Part shown: piece by piece, positions 1 through 8,419 of the stretch
Numbering within the stretch: the first letter of the stretch is position 1
How the letters are laid out: each line of letters opens with the position of its first letter
NCBI RefSeq assembly: GCF_001542855.1
Contig: NZ_LNBY01000015.1
Location: 186,001-250,000 of the forward strand
DNA length: 64,000 nt
From: Erythrobacter sp. AP23
Lineage (GTDB): Bacteria > Pseudomonadota > Alphaproteobacteria > Sphingomonadales > Sphingomonadaceae
Direction of reading: 5' to 3'
Program-made: the position numbers and the translations under genes
The notes under the pieces: model-generated
The model's database searches: none
Told to the model about the DNA's origin: nothing
What the model saw: only the letters and a program-made list of their open reading frames with translations

Positions 1-496
1 AGAGCGGCTGGCCGTCATAGTCCGAGCGGGTCGACTGGCGCAGCGGTATCGCATCGCAAAGCTCTCGGTCGGAAATGGCGCCGTTCCCCAACGCGACCGC
101 GATCGAAGACGCCTTGCCCGCCGGATTGGCCGACACTTCTCCGGGTCGGCCTCGGGCATTTCCGGCAATCAGCAGGTTTTCCGCCGCGCAACCCAGAGAC
201 ACGAAGACATGGTGGTCATCTGGGTCTACGACAGGGCAGCTGCGGCTCAGGTCGGGCAGTATGTCGACCGCGTCATCGCCCAGCCTGAATTTCCAAGGCT
301 GCGTGTTGTGCGAATTCGGGGCCAGTGACGCGAAGCGGACAAAATCTTCCGGTTTGGCATCGGCGGGAAGCGGAGCACGAAGGGCTCGCGCAGTATCATC
401 GTAGGTTTCCATGCCGCTGCCGCTGCAGCCGCCCAACCAGGTTGCAGTCACGCCGGCACAGCCTGCTGCGAGAAAGTTCCTCCGTGACCACGTCAT
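1..496 (-). CDS. Tat-exported Acg-type nitroreductase-family protein (partial)
   Basis: The first 165 residues are visible; the C-terminal part runs off the left edge. A twin-arginine motif SRRNFL (residues 4-9) is followed by a hydrophobic stretch and LGGC (Cys24), so this looks like a Tat-exported lipoprotein, fitting a protein that binds its cofactor before export. Residues 56-68 read ASLAPNSHNTQPW, the FMN-binding signature of the Acg-like branch of the nitroreductase superfamily. Members bind FMN, and physiological substrates are mostly unknown. The start is the ATG at 494-496, just ahead of the Tat motif. Nothing nearby hints at a partner. The family call is good; the substrate cannot be inferred. 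Confidence 0.8.
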   Translation of the reverse strand, partial: MTWSRRNFLAAGCAGVTATWLGGCSGSGMETYDDTARALRAPLPADAKPEDFVRFASLAPNSHNTQPWKFRLGDDAVDILPDLSRSCPVVDPDDHHVFVSLGCAAENLLIAGNARGRPGEVSANPAGKASSIAVALGNGAISDRELCDAIPLRQSTRSDYDGQPL

Positions 497-568
497 CTCG
501 ACATCTCCAACCGTGGTGTTCCCGTAGGTTGGGCGAACCCGGGAGCCATCGATAACCAAGTGTATAAG

Positions 569-628
569 GTCCGCAAACTCGACCGACTACGTAATTGACC
601 GGGGTCCAGTCTCCGAAACTTTGCGGAC
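569..628. repeat. 9-bp inverted repeat GTCCGCAAA / TTTGCGGAC between two genes
   Basis: GTCCGCAAA at 569-577 is matched by its exact reverse complement at 620-628 with a 42-base spacer, in the 234-base gap between the nitroreductase-like gene and the end of purD. The core GTCCGC recurs nearby (ATGTCCGCTTT at 667-677) and in other poorly coding patches of the window. It may be a degenerate dispersed intergenic element or a binding site. The spacer is too long for a simple terminator. Confidence 0.35.
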
Positions 629-730
629 GCGCCGGATCGAGCGGGTATCATCGTCCAAGAAGGCGATGTCCGCTTTGAAGGATCGTTTTCTAAACCACAT
701 CGCCCGCGAGCGGGTCGCAAGCCGCCGCGC

Positions 731-2005
731 CTATCCCTGTTCCCGCCTTACCTCGCGCTGGCCGATATCCCTTCGGCAGAAACCGTCCGCGAAATCAATC
801 GCGTCGACCGCCGCATAGGCCCTGGCCTGCGCTTCGGTGGCGCTGGCGCCGCGCGCGGTCACGTTGAGCACGCGGCCACCGCTGCTGGTCAGCGTGTCGC
901 CGTCCAGCTTCGTGCCGGCATGGAAGACCTTTGCACCGTTCGCCTCGGCCTCGCCCAGATCGATCGTGCCGCCCTTTTTCGGCGTGCCGGGATAGCCCTC
1001 GGCGGCCATCACCACGGTGAGCGCGAAATCGTCCGACAGGACCGGTGCGGCGACCTCGCCCAGCGTGCCTTGCGCGCAGGCCTGCATCAGTTCGACGAGA
1101 TCGCTCTCGAGCCGCATCATCAGCACCTGGCATTCCGGATCGCCGAATCGCGCATTGTATTCGATCAGCTGTGGGCCGTCCTTGGTCAGCATCAGCCCGG
1201 CATAGAGCACGCCCGAATAGGGCGTGCCCTCGGCGGCCATGGTGCGGACCGTCGGCTCGACGATTGCGCGCATCACCTGCTCGCGCAGCGCCTCGCTCAG
1301 CACCGGGGCGGGCGAATAGGCGCCCATCCCGCCGGTGTTGGGCCCCCTGTCCCCTTCGCCCACGCGCTTGTGGTCCTGCGCGGTGCCGATGGGGACGATC
1401 GCCGTGCCGTCGGTCAGCGCGAAGAAGCTCGCTTCCTCCCCCATCAGGAACTGCTCGATCACCACTTCGCTGCCCGCGCTGCCGAACCTGCCGTCGAACA
1501 TTTCGTCGAGCGCGTGCTGCGCCTCTTTGCGCGTCTCGGCGATGACCACGCCCTTGCCCGCGGCAAGACCGTCGGCCTTGAGCACGAAGGGCGGGTCGAA
1601 TTTCTTGAGCGCGCCCCAGGCGGCCTCCAAAGAGGTGCAGCGTTCATAACGTGCCGTCGGAATATTTGCGCGCTGGCACAGCTCCTTGGTGAAACCCTTG
1701 CTGCCTTCGAGCTGCGCCGCCTGTTTCGAGGGGCCGAAAGTGTCGATGCCCGCCGCACGCAGCGTATCTGCCAGGCCGTCGACCAACGGCGCCTCGGGGC
1801 CGATCACGACGAGACCGATGGCGTTGTCCTTGCAGAAATCGACCACCGCGCCATGATCGTCCTCATCCAGCGAAACGCATTCGGCCTCCTGTGCGATGCC
1901 CGGATTGCCTGGCGCCGCCCACAGCTTGTCGCACAGCGGCGATTGCGCCAGCTTCCAGGCTAACGCATGCTCGCGCCCGCCCGAGCCAAGCAAAAGGATA
2001 TTCAT
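731..2005 (-). CDS. purD: Phosphoribosylamine-glycine ligase (GARS)
   Basis: Catalyses the ATP-dependent joining of glycine to 5-phosphoribosylamine, step two of purine synthesis, in the cytoplasm. The protein is 424 residues, normal for PurD. It opens with [20 protein letters not shown], the canonical N-terminus, and carries the ATP-grasp features [13 protein letters not shown] and [15 protein letters not shown]. The reading frame is open for about 100 further codons upstream, but those lie antisense to xseA and do not resemble PurD, so the ATG at 2003-2005 is chosen. That ATG overlaps the xseA ATG by two bases in divergent orientation, so the purD promoter and ribosome-binding site must lie inside xseA. 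purH, another purine gene, is at 29.3 kb in this window. Confidence 0.96.
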   Translation of the reverse strand: MNILLLGSGGREHALAWKLAQSPLCDKLWAAPGNPGIAQEAECVSLDEDDHGAVVDFCKDNAIGLVVIGPEAPLVDGLADTLRAAGIDTFGPSKQAAQLEGSKGFTKELCQRANIPTARYERCTSLEAAWGALKKFDPPFVLKADGLAAGKGVVIAETRKEAQHALDEMFDGRFGSAGSEVVIEQFLMGEEASFFALTDGTAIVPIGTAQDHKRVGEGDRGPNTGGMGAYSPAPVLSEALREQVMRAIVEPTVRTMAAEGTPYSGVLYAGLMLTKDGPQLIEYNARFGDPECQVLMMRLESDLVELMQACAQGTLGEVAAPVLSDDFALTVVMAAEGYPGTPKKGGTIDLGEAEANGAKVFHAGTKLDGDTLTSSGGRVLNVTARGASATEAQARAYAAVDAIDFADGFCRRDIGQREVRREQG

Positions 2006-3461
2006 GGCAAGCGATTTCCCGTCCAATGGCGAAGATGCCAGCTTGGTAGCGAAGGGTCGTGCGGGCGACAACGCCGAGCCGCTGACCGTGAGCGAAATTT
2101 CGCAGGCGCTGAAGCGCACGGTGGAGGACCGTTTCGGTTTCGTGCGTCTGCGCGGCGAATTGTCGGGGGTGAAGCGCGCGGCGAGCGGGCATATGTATTG
2201 CGCGCTCAAGGACGAGAAGGCGGTGCTCGACGGGGTGATGTGGCGCGGCAATACGGGCCGCCTGCCGTTCACGCCCGAGGACGGGCTGGAAGTGGTCGCC
2301 AGCGGCAAGCTCACTACCTATCCCGGACGGTCGAAATACCAGATCGTGATCGAGCGGATGGAGCTGGCGGGTGAGGGCGCGCTGCTGGCGCTGCTCGAAA
2401 AGACCCGCGCGCGGTTGCAGGCCGAGGGTCTCTTCGCACAGGAGAGGAAAAAGCCCCTCCCATTCCTTCCTCGCACCATCGGCGTGGTCACCTCGCCTAC
2501 CGGGGCAGTCATCCGCGACATCCTCCACCGGCTGGCGGATCGCTTTCCCAGCCGCGTGATCGTGTGGCCGGTGCTGGTGCAGGGGCAGGGCGCGGCGGAG
2601 CAGGTGGCCGGCGCGGTGCGCGGCTTTTCCGCGCTGCCCGAAGGCCACTCCGACCGGCCCGACCTCGTAATCGTTGCGCGCGGCGGCGGCTCGATCGAGG
2701 ATCTGTGGAGCTTCAACGAGGAGGTCGTGGTCCGCGCGATCGCCGACTGTCCCATCCCAACCATCAGCGCGGTCGGGCACGAGACCGATACCACGCTGGC
2801 CGATTACGCCGCCGACCGCCGCGCACCCACACCGACCGCCGCGGCCGAGATCGCCGTGCCGGTGCGCACCGAACTCGCCGCGACGCTGGCAGATTTCGAA
2901 GCGCGCAAGAAACGCGCGATCCTGCGGCCCGTGCAATTGGGTCGCGAACGCCTGCAGGCGCGCACCGACCGGCTGCCCAGGCGCGAGGCGTTGCTCGAAC
3001 CGCATGCGCAGCGGCTGGACGACCTCGCTGAACGCTTGCGCAGGGGTTTGCGCGACCGCGCGGCGCAGGGGCGTGAAAAGCTGTCGAACCTGCGGCTGGC
3101 GCCTGCCATTCTCGAGCGCAATCTGCGCGAGGCGCAGCGCGCACTGGCGGGGCAGAAGCTGGCCCCCGCGCTGGTCGAGCGCCCGCTGGCCGAGCGGCGC
3201 GAGCGGCTAGCGGCGCTGGCGCGGCTGGCCGAGCAGCTCCATCCCGACCGCCCTTTGGCGCGCGGCTATGTCCGCGTCACCGGCCCCGATGGGCGCACCA
3301 TCACCGACAAGGCCGCAGCGGCACAGGAAACCACGCTGACGCTCAAATTCCGCGACGGCGAACTCGATGTCGCGACCGGCGGGATTCCATCCCCTCCCGC
3401 GCCGCGCCGCAAACCGCGCAAATCCGGAACCGGGTCCAAGCAGGACGATTTGTTCGGATGA
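2004..3461 (+). CDS. xseA: Exodeoxyribonuclease VII large subunit
   Basis: Large subunit of exonuclease VII, which degrades single-stranded DNA in both directions together with the small subunit XseB (not in this window). The 485-residue protein has the N-terminal OB-fold region ([28 protein letters not shown]), the catalytic-domain stretch [20 protein letters not shown] with [17 protein letters not shown] and [20 protein letters not shown], a long charged helical region and the conserved C-terminal RGYVRVT. The start is ATG 2004, with AAAAGGA ending six bases upstream. An in-frame GTG further down (before SEISQ) is possible. It is followed 24 bases later by the DUF2093 gene, probably in one transcript. 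Confidence 0.95.
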   Translation: MASDFPSNGEDASLVAKGRAGDNAEPLTVSEISQALKRTVEDRFGFVRLRGELSGVKRAASGHMYCALKDEKAVLDGVMWRGNTGRLPFTPEDGLEVVASGKLTTYPGRSKYQIVIERMELAGEGALLALLEKTRARLQAEGLFAQERKKPLPFLPRTIGVVTSPTGAVIRDILHRLADRFPSRVIVWPVLVQGQGAAEQVAGAVRGFSALPEGHSDRPDLVIVARGGGSIEDLWSFNEEVVVRAIADCPIPTISAVGHETDTTLADYAADRRAPTPTAAAEIAVPVRTELAATLADFEARKKRAILRPVQLGRERLQARTDRLPRREALLEPHAQRLDDLAERLRRGLRDRAAQGREKLSNLRLAPAILERNLREAQRALAGQKLAPALVERPLAERRERLAALARLAEQLHPDRPLARGYVRVTGPDGRTITDKAAAAQETTLTLKFRDGELDVATGGIPSPPAPRRKPRKSGTGSKQDDLFG

Positions 3462-3485
3462 CGCGCAAATGCTAGGGATGGCGCT

Positions 3486-3695
3486 ATGCTGATGAACAAG
3501 AATTCCGCCCCGTCCAATGGCGAGGCCAAGCTGCAATATGGCCCTTCGGGTTTTCGCGTTTTGCGCGCGGGCAACCACGTGTTCTGTGCGATGAGCGGGG
3601 TGCCCATTCCACTTGAGGAACTGCGCTACTGGTCGGTCGAGCACCAGGAGGCCTATGCCAGCGCCAAGCTGGCCACCGAGCGACTGGCGCCGTGA
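3486..3695 (+). CDS. DUF2093 domain protein
   Basis: A 69-residue protein with the DUF2093 pattern: GNHVFCAMSGVPIPLEELRY followed by WSVEHQEAYAS. The family is small, common in Alphaproteobacteria and uncharacterised. From memory it is often found beside xseA, as here. The single Cys and the compact size do not suggest a catalytic site. It starts 24 bases after xseA, and its stop TGA overlaps the GTG start of the following M23 peptidase gene by four bases, so the three genes are probably co-transcribed and the last two translationally coupled. Confidence 0.85.
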   Translation: MLMNKNSAPSNGEAKLQYGPSGFRVLRAGNHVFCAMSGVPIPLEELRYWSVEHQEAYASAKLATERLAP

Positions 3696-4618
3696 AGCCG
3701 GCGGGGGTCGCGCCGCTCTTCATCTTCGCGACGGCCTGTGTCCCGGCAGCAGAGCCCCAAGCTCCGCCACCGCCGCCCGCCGCGCAGGTCGTGCAGCCGG
3801 TGCGCGCCGCGCCGGCCCCGCCGTCGACGCCGACACCGACGCCCACGCCGGCTCCATCGCGCCCGGCAGTCTTCACCTTTGCGGGAGAGCTCGAACAGGG
3901 CGGCTGGATTCGTGGCGTCGTGCCAGGCGGAACGAGCGAAGCGATGCTGGGCGACGAGAAACTCTCCTTCGACGCAAACGGCCGGTTCTTCGCTGCCTTC
4001 GACCGCGATTCGCCGCGCGCGGTGACGCTCACCGCACGGCTGGCGGACGGGCGAACCATCGCAAGCCCGCTGACCGTCGCTCCGCGCGATTGGGAGATCG
4101 AACATGTCAATGTCGCGCGCAGGCCGGGCAGCTCGAGCGCGGCCTTCATGCGTCGTCGCCAGCCCGAGCTCGACGCGATCTGGAATGCGCGGTTGAAAGA
4201 GACAGGCGCCGAAGGCTGGCGACAGGATTTCATCTGGCCGGTAACCGGCCGCATCTCGGGCCGATTCGGCTCGCAACGCATCTATCGCGGTGAACCCGGC
4301 AGCTATCATTCGGGCATCGATATCGCACCCGGACACGGGGTGCCCTACGTCGCCCCGGCCGATGGGGTGGTAGTGCTGGCCGCGCAGGATTTCAGCCTCG
4401 AGGGCAAGCTGCTGATTATCGACCACGGGCAGGGCCTGAACAGCGCTTTCCTGCATTCCTCGCAGCTCTATGTCCGCGAGGGGGAGCGGGTGCGTCAGGG
4501 CCAGCATATCGGCAATATCGGCTCCTCCGGCCGTGCCACCGGCCCGCATCTCCACTGGAGCCTCAAGTGGCGTAACGCCCGGCTCGATCCGCTGCTCTTC
4601 ACCGGGCCCATGCGCTGA
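3692..4618 (+). CDS. M23 (LytM-type) metallopeptidase, exported
   Basis: A 308-residue envelope protein. The N-terminus is hydrophobic and ends at Cys16 (FATAC), lipoprotein-like although the lipobox is imperfect, and a Pro/Ala/Thr-rich linker covers about residues 22-58. The C-terminal domain is a complete LytM peptidase with zinc ligands His206 and Asp210 (HSGID) and the HLH motif at 286-288 (GPHLHWSL). Such enzymes cut peptidoglycan cross-links or activate amidases; since all ligands are present, an active enzyme is likely. The GTG start at 3692 overlaps the DUF2093 stop by four bases. Its exact peptidoglycan target is not deducible. Confidence 0.88.
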   Translation: MKPAGVAPLFIFATACVPAAEPQAPPPPPAAQVVQPVRAAPAPPSTPTPTPTPAPSRPAVFTFAGELEQGGWIRGVVPGGTSEAMLGDEKLSFDANGRFFAAFDRDSPRAVTLTARLADGRTIASPLTVAPRDWEIEHVNVARRPGSSSAAFMRRRQPELDAIWNARLKETGAEGWRQDFIWPVTGRISGRFGSQRIYRGEPGSYHSGIDIAPGHGVPYVAPADGVVVLAAQDFSLEGKLLIIDHGQGLNSAFLHSSQLYVREGERVRQGQHIGNIGSSGRATGPHLHWSLKWRNARLDPLLFTGPMR

Positions 4619-4662
4619 GCGCTTGACGCGTCCGCCGGCGCCGCCAAGAGAGCGATCCGTCC

Positions 4663-5643
4663 ATGCGCCCCAAGCGTCTCCTCCTCGCCCTTATGCTTGC
4701 CGGTGCGCTCGCACCGGGGACATGGCTGCGCGATCCCGAATTGCCGCGAAACTTCCATCGAGCGGTGGCGATCGAACCCCTGGACCAGGATTTCCAGCGA
4801 TCAGGCCCCTTCGCCCTCGTCGCAGCGTGGGAACTGACCGGCGACCGGGTGCAGTTTGGCGGGCTTTCGGCGCTCGTCGCGCTGGACGGCATGCGGTTCC
4901 TCGCGGGTAGCGATACCGGGCGCAAGCTTGTGTTCGAGCGGCCCGACCGCAGCTCTGCGCCTGGCGAGCTCAGCCGGCTTGGCGAGAACGAGACCAGCTA
5001 CAAGCTGGGGCGCGATCTCGAATCGCTGGCGATCGATCCGGTGAGCAGCACCGTGTGGGGAGGCTTCGAATTTCGCGAGTCGATCGTGCGCTTCGACGCG
5101 GATCTGAAGCCGGATGAGGAGGTCCGCCCTGCCGCAATGCGCTATTGGGGTGCCAATTCGGGGGCCGAATCGCTTGCCCGGCTGGCCGATGGGCGCTTCC
5201 TGGTGATCGAAGAGCGTCCTCAGCGCTGGCGCGAGCCCGGGCATCGCGCACTGTTATTTGCCGGCGACCCGATCGAGGAACGCGCGCCGGAGGAGTTGCG
5301 CATCGCGATACCCGCAAGCTACCGTCCGGTCGATGCGACGCCGGTCGAGGGCGGCAAGGCGCTGGTCCTGCTGCGGCGCGTGAGCTGGGGTATACCCCCC
5401 GTCTTCGAAAGCGCGATCGCCGAAGTCGATGTCGACCGGCATGCGGCCGACGGGACGATTGCTGCCGCGCTGTTGACCGAATTCGGCCCTGCCATCCCGC
5501 AGGACAATTACGAGGGTATCGCGCTGACCCGCGATGCCGACGGAACGCATGTGTGGCTCATCTCGGACGACAATTTCATGTCGATCCAGCGTACCTTGCT
5601 GCTCAAGCTGCGCTGGGACCAACGCGAAAAGGCGCGCGAGTAA
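4663..5643 (+). CDS. Esterase-like activity of phytase family protein, exported
   Basis: A 326-residue protein with an N-terminal signal segment (MRPKRLLLALMLAGALAPGT) and a body matching the phytase-like family: FGGLSALVALDGMRFLAGSD near the N-terminus, ESLAIDP in the middle and DNYEGIALT toward the end, the last being the acidic motif common to the family. These predicted beta-propeller proteins are exported and annotated as esterase-like, but few have been tested. It lies 44 bases after the M23 gene on the same strand and may be in the same operon. Its stop codon TAA (5641-5643) sits in the loop of a strong hairpin that probably terminates the convergent rpmB transcript. Confidence 0.8.
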   Translation: MRPKRLLLALMLAGALAPGTWLRDPELPRNFHRAVAIEPLDQDFQRSGPFALVAAWELTGDRVQFGGLSALVALDGMRFLAGSDTGRKLVFERPDRSSAPGELSRLGENETSYKLGRDLESLAIDPVSSTVWGGFEFRESIVRFDADLKPDEEVRPAAMRYWGANSGAESLARLADGRFLVIEERPQRWREPGHRALLFAGDPIEERAPEELRIAIPASYRPVDATPVEGGKALVLLRRVSWGIPPVFESAIAEVDVDRHAADGTIAAALLTEFGPAIPQDNYEGIALTRDADGTHVWLISDDNFMSIQRTLLLKLRWDQREKARE

Positions 5644-5654
5644 CCTCGCGCGCC
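5627..5654 (-). terminator. Intrinsic terminator of rpmB, embedded in the end of the convergent gene
   Basis: GGCGCGCGAG (5631-5640) and CTCGCGCGCC (5645-5654) are perfect 10-bp inverted arms around the loop TAAC. On the minus strand the hairpin is followed by TTTT (5630-5627), the layout of an intrinsic terminator for rpmB, whose stop lies 45 bases upstream. On the plus strand no T run follows. The loop contains the stop codon of the phytase-like gene and the 5' arm is its last codons, so the terminator doubles as coding sequence. Confidence 0.65.
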
Positions 5655-5699
5655 CTTCGAACCGGTGCGTCGGTTGCGGCGCCGGGGCGCCCGTTCACC

Positions 5700-5990
5700 T
5701 CACGCGGAAGCCGCGTTCGCCTTCTTCAGCTCGCGCTTCACCTTGAGCGCATTGGCCGACAGTTTGTCGTCGCTGGTCTTGAGCAGCCAGTTGTCGAGAC
5801 CGCCATTGTGCTCGACCGAACGCAGGCCCTGGGTCGACACGCGGAACTTGAAGCTGCGATCGAGCTTCTCGCTCATCAGCGTGACGTTCTGCAGGTTCGG
5901 CAGGAAGACCCGCTTGGTCTTGTTGTTGGCGTGGCTCACATTGTGACCGACCTGGCGGCCCTTGCCGGTGAGTTCGCAAATGCGCGACAT
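5700..5990 (-). CDS. rpmB: 50S ribosomal protein L28
   Basis: A 96-residue basic ribosomal protein with the L28 signature: [20 protein letters not shown], then [14 protein letters not shown] and the conserved [19 protein letters not shown]. It belongs to the large ribosomal subunit. Length and composition match alphaproteobacterial L28; the pair of Cys that some L28 forms use for zinc is absent. It is a single gene here, divergent from tadA, with a 158-base gap that should hold both promoters and a hairpin terminator 46 bases beyond its stop. Confidence 0.97.
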   Translation of the reverse strand: MSRICELTGKGRQVGHNVSHANNKTKRVFLPNLQNVTLMSEKLDRSFKFRVSTQGLRSVEHNGGLDNWLLKTSDDKLSANALKVKRELKKANAASA

Positions 5991-6148
5991 GATACGTCTC
6001 TCGTTCGAATGGGCGGGCGAGCTTCCCCGTGCTGCGCTGGAGCAGCGTGGGTCCGTTCTTGTCCCGGAAAGCGGCGCGCATAGCGGCGAGGGTGCGAATC
6101 GTCAAGCACGTTGCGCCCCCGCATACCGCGGGCTAGCGAGGCGCTGGT

Positions 6149-6604
6149 ATGTCGTTCTGGACCCTCCCGCAACCGATGAAACGCGCGCTCGAGCTGGCGG
6201 AGGACTCGGCGGCTGGGGGTGAAGTGCCGGTTGGGGCGGTGGTAACCCGCGGCGGCGAGGTAATTGCCGAGGCGCACAATGCCCCGCGCGAGACATGCGA
6301 TCCGACCGCCCATGCCGAAATCCTGGCGATTCGCCGCGCCTCCGAGGCGCTGGGCGAGGAACGCCTCACAGAATGCGAGCTGTGGGTCACTCTCGAACCC
6401 TGCGCCATGTGCGCCGGCGCCATCGTCCACGCGCGTATCGGCAAGCTCTATTACGCCGCCAGCGATCCAAAGGGCGGCGCTGTCGAACACGGCGCACGGG
6501 TTTTCGACCAGCCGCAATGCCTTCACCGCCCGGAAGTCTATGCGGGCATGGGCGAGGCGAAGGCGGCGGATTTGCTGCGAGAGTTTTTCAGAGAGCGGCG
6601 GTGA
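6149..6604 (+). CDS. tadA: tRNA-specific adenosine deaminase
   Basis: Converts adenosine-34 of tRNA-Arg(ACG) to inosine. The 151-residue protein has the zinc-deaminase motifs H55-A-E57 (TAHAEILAIRR) and P-C85-A-M-C88 (TLEPCAMCAGAIVHARI), with Glu57 as the proton shuttle. GGAVEHGARVF and the C-terminal LREFFRERR match TadA rather than cytosine deaminases. The start ATG 6149 has GAGG about seven bases upstream. It is divergent from rpmB and followed by a poorly coding patch. Confidence 0.95.
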   Translation: MSFWTLPQPMKRALELAEDSAAGGEVPVGAVVTRGGEVIAEAHNAPRETCDPTAHAEILAIRRASEALGEERLTECELWVTLEPCAMCAGAIVHARIGKLYYAASDPKGGAVEHGARVFDQPQCLHRPEVYAGMGEAKAADLLREFFRERR

Positions 6605-6769
6605 GCTGCATGTCCGCTTGCAACCCTGAATGCGGGCATGCCCATTTTGGGTCCATCTTGTGCCCCATTCCAGACGTTGGAGATTGCCTACAAATGCTCG
6701 AAACCGACCTGGCGGGCAACCACTGCCGGCGGACAAGAGCTATGTCTGATAGCGGGTGGAAAGTGGACG
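6605..6769. other. Non-coding patch with GTCCGC-type degenerate repeat
   Basis: No convincing gene follows tadA here. The patch contains ATGTCCGCTT at 6610-6619 and the related AAAGTGGACGTT near 6760-6771, similar to the GTCCGC-cored sequences at 569-677 and 7104-7180. The sequence is visibly less GC-rich than its surroundings. I read it as remnants of a dispersed intergenic element; this rests on by-eye similarity only. Confidence 0.3.
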
Positions 6770-7081
6770 TTAGACAATTACGCCTTGGCGATAAGCGATT
6801 TTGGATGGGCCATGAACTTTGCTTCCACGCTTCGTCACCTCCAGAGAAATTGATGGGCGCTCAATTCGAGTGAACAGAACCCCAAGACAATCGTAAAGTC
6901 TCATGTCCCGGCCAACGTTCGCCTCAACGTGAAGCTCCAATCGATCTGGGTTCGGGCCGTAATTGCGGATCACCGCGTCATCGCCGTAGAAGCGCTTGAT
7001 CGTTTCCCGAATAAAATTTGCTTCGTCCTCCTCCAGCAAAGCTGGTTCTTGGGGAGGAAGGGACGGCGAAGCTTGAGGCAT
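6770..7081 (-). CDS. Hypothetical protein, small
   Basis: A 103-residue reading frame whose composition looks like a real soluble protein: an acidic helical N-terminal part (EEDEANFIRETIKRFYGDDA), then YGPNPDRLELHVE and a basic C-terminal half (LEVTKRGSKVHGPSKIAYRQ). I do not recognise the family and see no signal, membrane segment or catalytic motif. It lies alone on the minus strand inside the least GC-rich patch of the window, flanked by GTCCGC-type repeats, so it may be recently acquired or in decay. Its reality rests on coding-like composition, not on family evidence. Confidence 0.5.
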   Translation of the reverse strand: MPQASPSLPPQEPALLEEDEANFIRETIKRFYGDDAVIRNYGPNPDRLELHVEANVGRDMRLYDCLGVLFTRIERPSISLEVTKRGSKVHGPSKIAYRQGVIV

Positions 7082-7256
7082 CAGGCAACTATATCCGCTA
7101 AGGTCATGTCCGCAATCGCGGTCGCTAGCGGAAAGACCGCTTTTCAGGATACGGCGAGAAAAGTCGGAAAGTCCGCTTCCGGGCCCAAATGGGAAAGTCG
7201 GATCGATCGGGCCGAGTGCCGGCTTTCAACCCGCCTTCAGGCACCGACAGTCCTGA
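7082..7256. other. Non-coding patch with repeated GGAAAG(A/T)CCGCTT units
   Basis: Upstream of the small hypothetical gene the sequence holds ATGTCCGCAA (near 7106), GCGGAAAGACCGCTTTT (near 7128) and CGGAAAGTCCGCTTCC (near 7166), then another GGAAAGTCGG. The two 16-17 base units differ at a few positions, which suggests a duplicated or degenerate short intergenic repeat. No promoter or gene can be assigned. Confidence 0.35.
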
Positions 7257-7970
7257 TCAAAGCCCCCGCCAGATTTTCGCCTCGGCCTCATCCTGCGCGC
7301 CGAACCGTGATCGGTTACACTCTGTCGGCATGAAGCGTTTGTCGTAGCACAGGCGCAGTTCTTCGAGCCAGCCGCGTGCATTCAGTTTGACGCCTACGGC
7401 CTCGCGCATCCAGCCGGGATTGGCATCGACGAAGCGCGTGCGGATCGTGCCGGCGGTGAGGCCGTCCTCGCGGCTGATGCGATCGAGATCGGGGATGCGC
7501 AGGCCCTCCCACAGGACCCGTGTGACCTTGAGATAGGTGGCGGGTTTCCGTGTCATGCAGGCGCCGTGCTTGGCCCACTGGCGCGCGATCAGCGCCGCCG
7601 AGGGAGAGATGCACATGTTCGCGGCGACCTCGCGCGGCAGCGGCGCTCGCGATATCGGGCACCATTGCGGCCAGCTGTGCCCGCTGGCGGGCCACAATCC
7701 ATGGACCACGAGGCCGAACATGCCCGCTTGCCCGCCGCATTGGCGCGCATGACGGCGCTGGCCCTTGCGCGGCTTGCAGAATTCCGGGCTCCAGCTCAGC
7801 GCAAGCGTATAGCCCGTTACCGGCAGCCGGCGTGGCGGCGCATCGGGCCGAACCTGCGGGACCTGAACCGCCCGCGGCGGGCTGCACTGATAGTGCTGCG
7901 CGGCCAGCGGGCCTGCGTGGCAAAGCGTGCCCGCCAGAACGAGCGTCGAAAGATGCCTAGGGCGCCACAT
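7257..7970 (-). CDS. Ribonuclease T2 family protein, exported
   Basis: A 237-residue protein with a signal peptide (through about LAAQ, residue 25) and both active-site regions of the RNase T2 family: CAS I FGLVVHGLWPA with His90, and CAS II QWAKHGAC with Lys134 and His135. Cysteines are placed as in T2 folds. These periplasmic or secreted enzymes cut RNA without base specificity through 2',3'-cyclic phosphates. Position 131 is Gln where well-studied members have the catalytic Glu of CAS II, so activity may be reduced or altered. It overlaps the upstream membrane-protein gene by 14 bases, suggesting one transcript. The family call is firm. Confidence 0.88.
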   Translation of the reverse strand: MWRPRHLSTLVLAGTLCHAGPLAAQHYQCSPPRAVQVPQVRPDAPPRRLPVTGYTLALSWSPEFCKPRKGQRRHARQCGGQAGMFGLVVHGLWPASGHSWPQWCPISRAPLPREVAANMCISPSAALIARQWAKHGACMTRKPATYLKVTRVLWEGLRIPDLDRISREDGLTAGTIRTRFVDANPGWMREAVGVKLNARGWLEELRLCYDKRFMPTECNRSRFGAQDEAEAKIWRGL

Positions 7971-8379
7971 GCCTGTCGCCGCTGCTGCCGAGCCAGGCGC
8001 GCGCGTCGGGCCGAAACAGCAGGGCCACTGCGGCGATCTGCATCAAGGTGACCAGAATGCTCGCCAGATTGCCGGGTGCCCACATGGTCGCGAAATCGAA
8101 GTTCACGAAGAACAGCCCGACGACGATCAGCGCCACGAGAAGCCACTTGGCCAGATTGCTCGCACGGCGGGCGATGAAGTACCACAGCAGCAGGGGGATC
8201 AGCGCGCTCAGCGCCAATACGCCGATCAGAAAGCCGCCACCCCAGCCCATCCGCGCAAAGGCCGGGTCGCTCTGTATCTGCGCGAGAAGCGCGTCGTACT
8301 GAACCACGCTGCTGACCAGTGCCAGCGCGATGCTGAGCAGAAACAGGCGCTCGAACCAAATGATGGAAACCGGACGCAT
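7957..8379 (-). CDS. Small multi-pass membrane protein, unknown function
   Basis: A 140-residue protein with about four hydrophobic segments: residues near 10-25, 50-70 (FLIGVLALSALIPLLLWYF), 78-95 and 105-125. I do not recognise a named family. The start chosen is ATG 8377-8379, preceded by GGGAGGA at ideal distance; a frame-open ATG 13 codons further up lacks such a site. Its end overlaps the RNase T2 start by 14 bases, so the two are probably co-expressed, but nothing ties them functionally. It begins about 40 bases before the nadC stop on the same strand. Confidence 0.7.
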   Translation of the reverse strand: MRPVSIIWFERLFLLSIALALVSSVVQYDALLAQIQSDPAFARMGWGGGFLIGVLALSALIPLLLWYFIARRASNLAKWLLVALIVVGLFFVNFDFATMWAPGNLASILVTLMQIAAVALLFRPDARAWLGSSGDRHVAP

Positions 8380-8419
8380 TGCAATTCCTCCCTCTGATCG
8401 AGCGGGGAATGCCCGCAAA

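Noticed and set aside
920..1963. Long open frame of 347 codons on the plus strand inside purD
   Set aside because: Antisense to a well-supported gene; Arg/His/Ala-rich composition typical of GC-rich antisense frames, with no recognisable domain.
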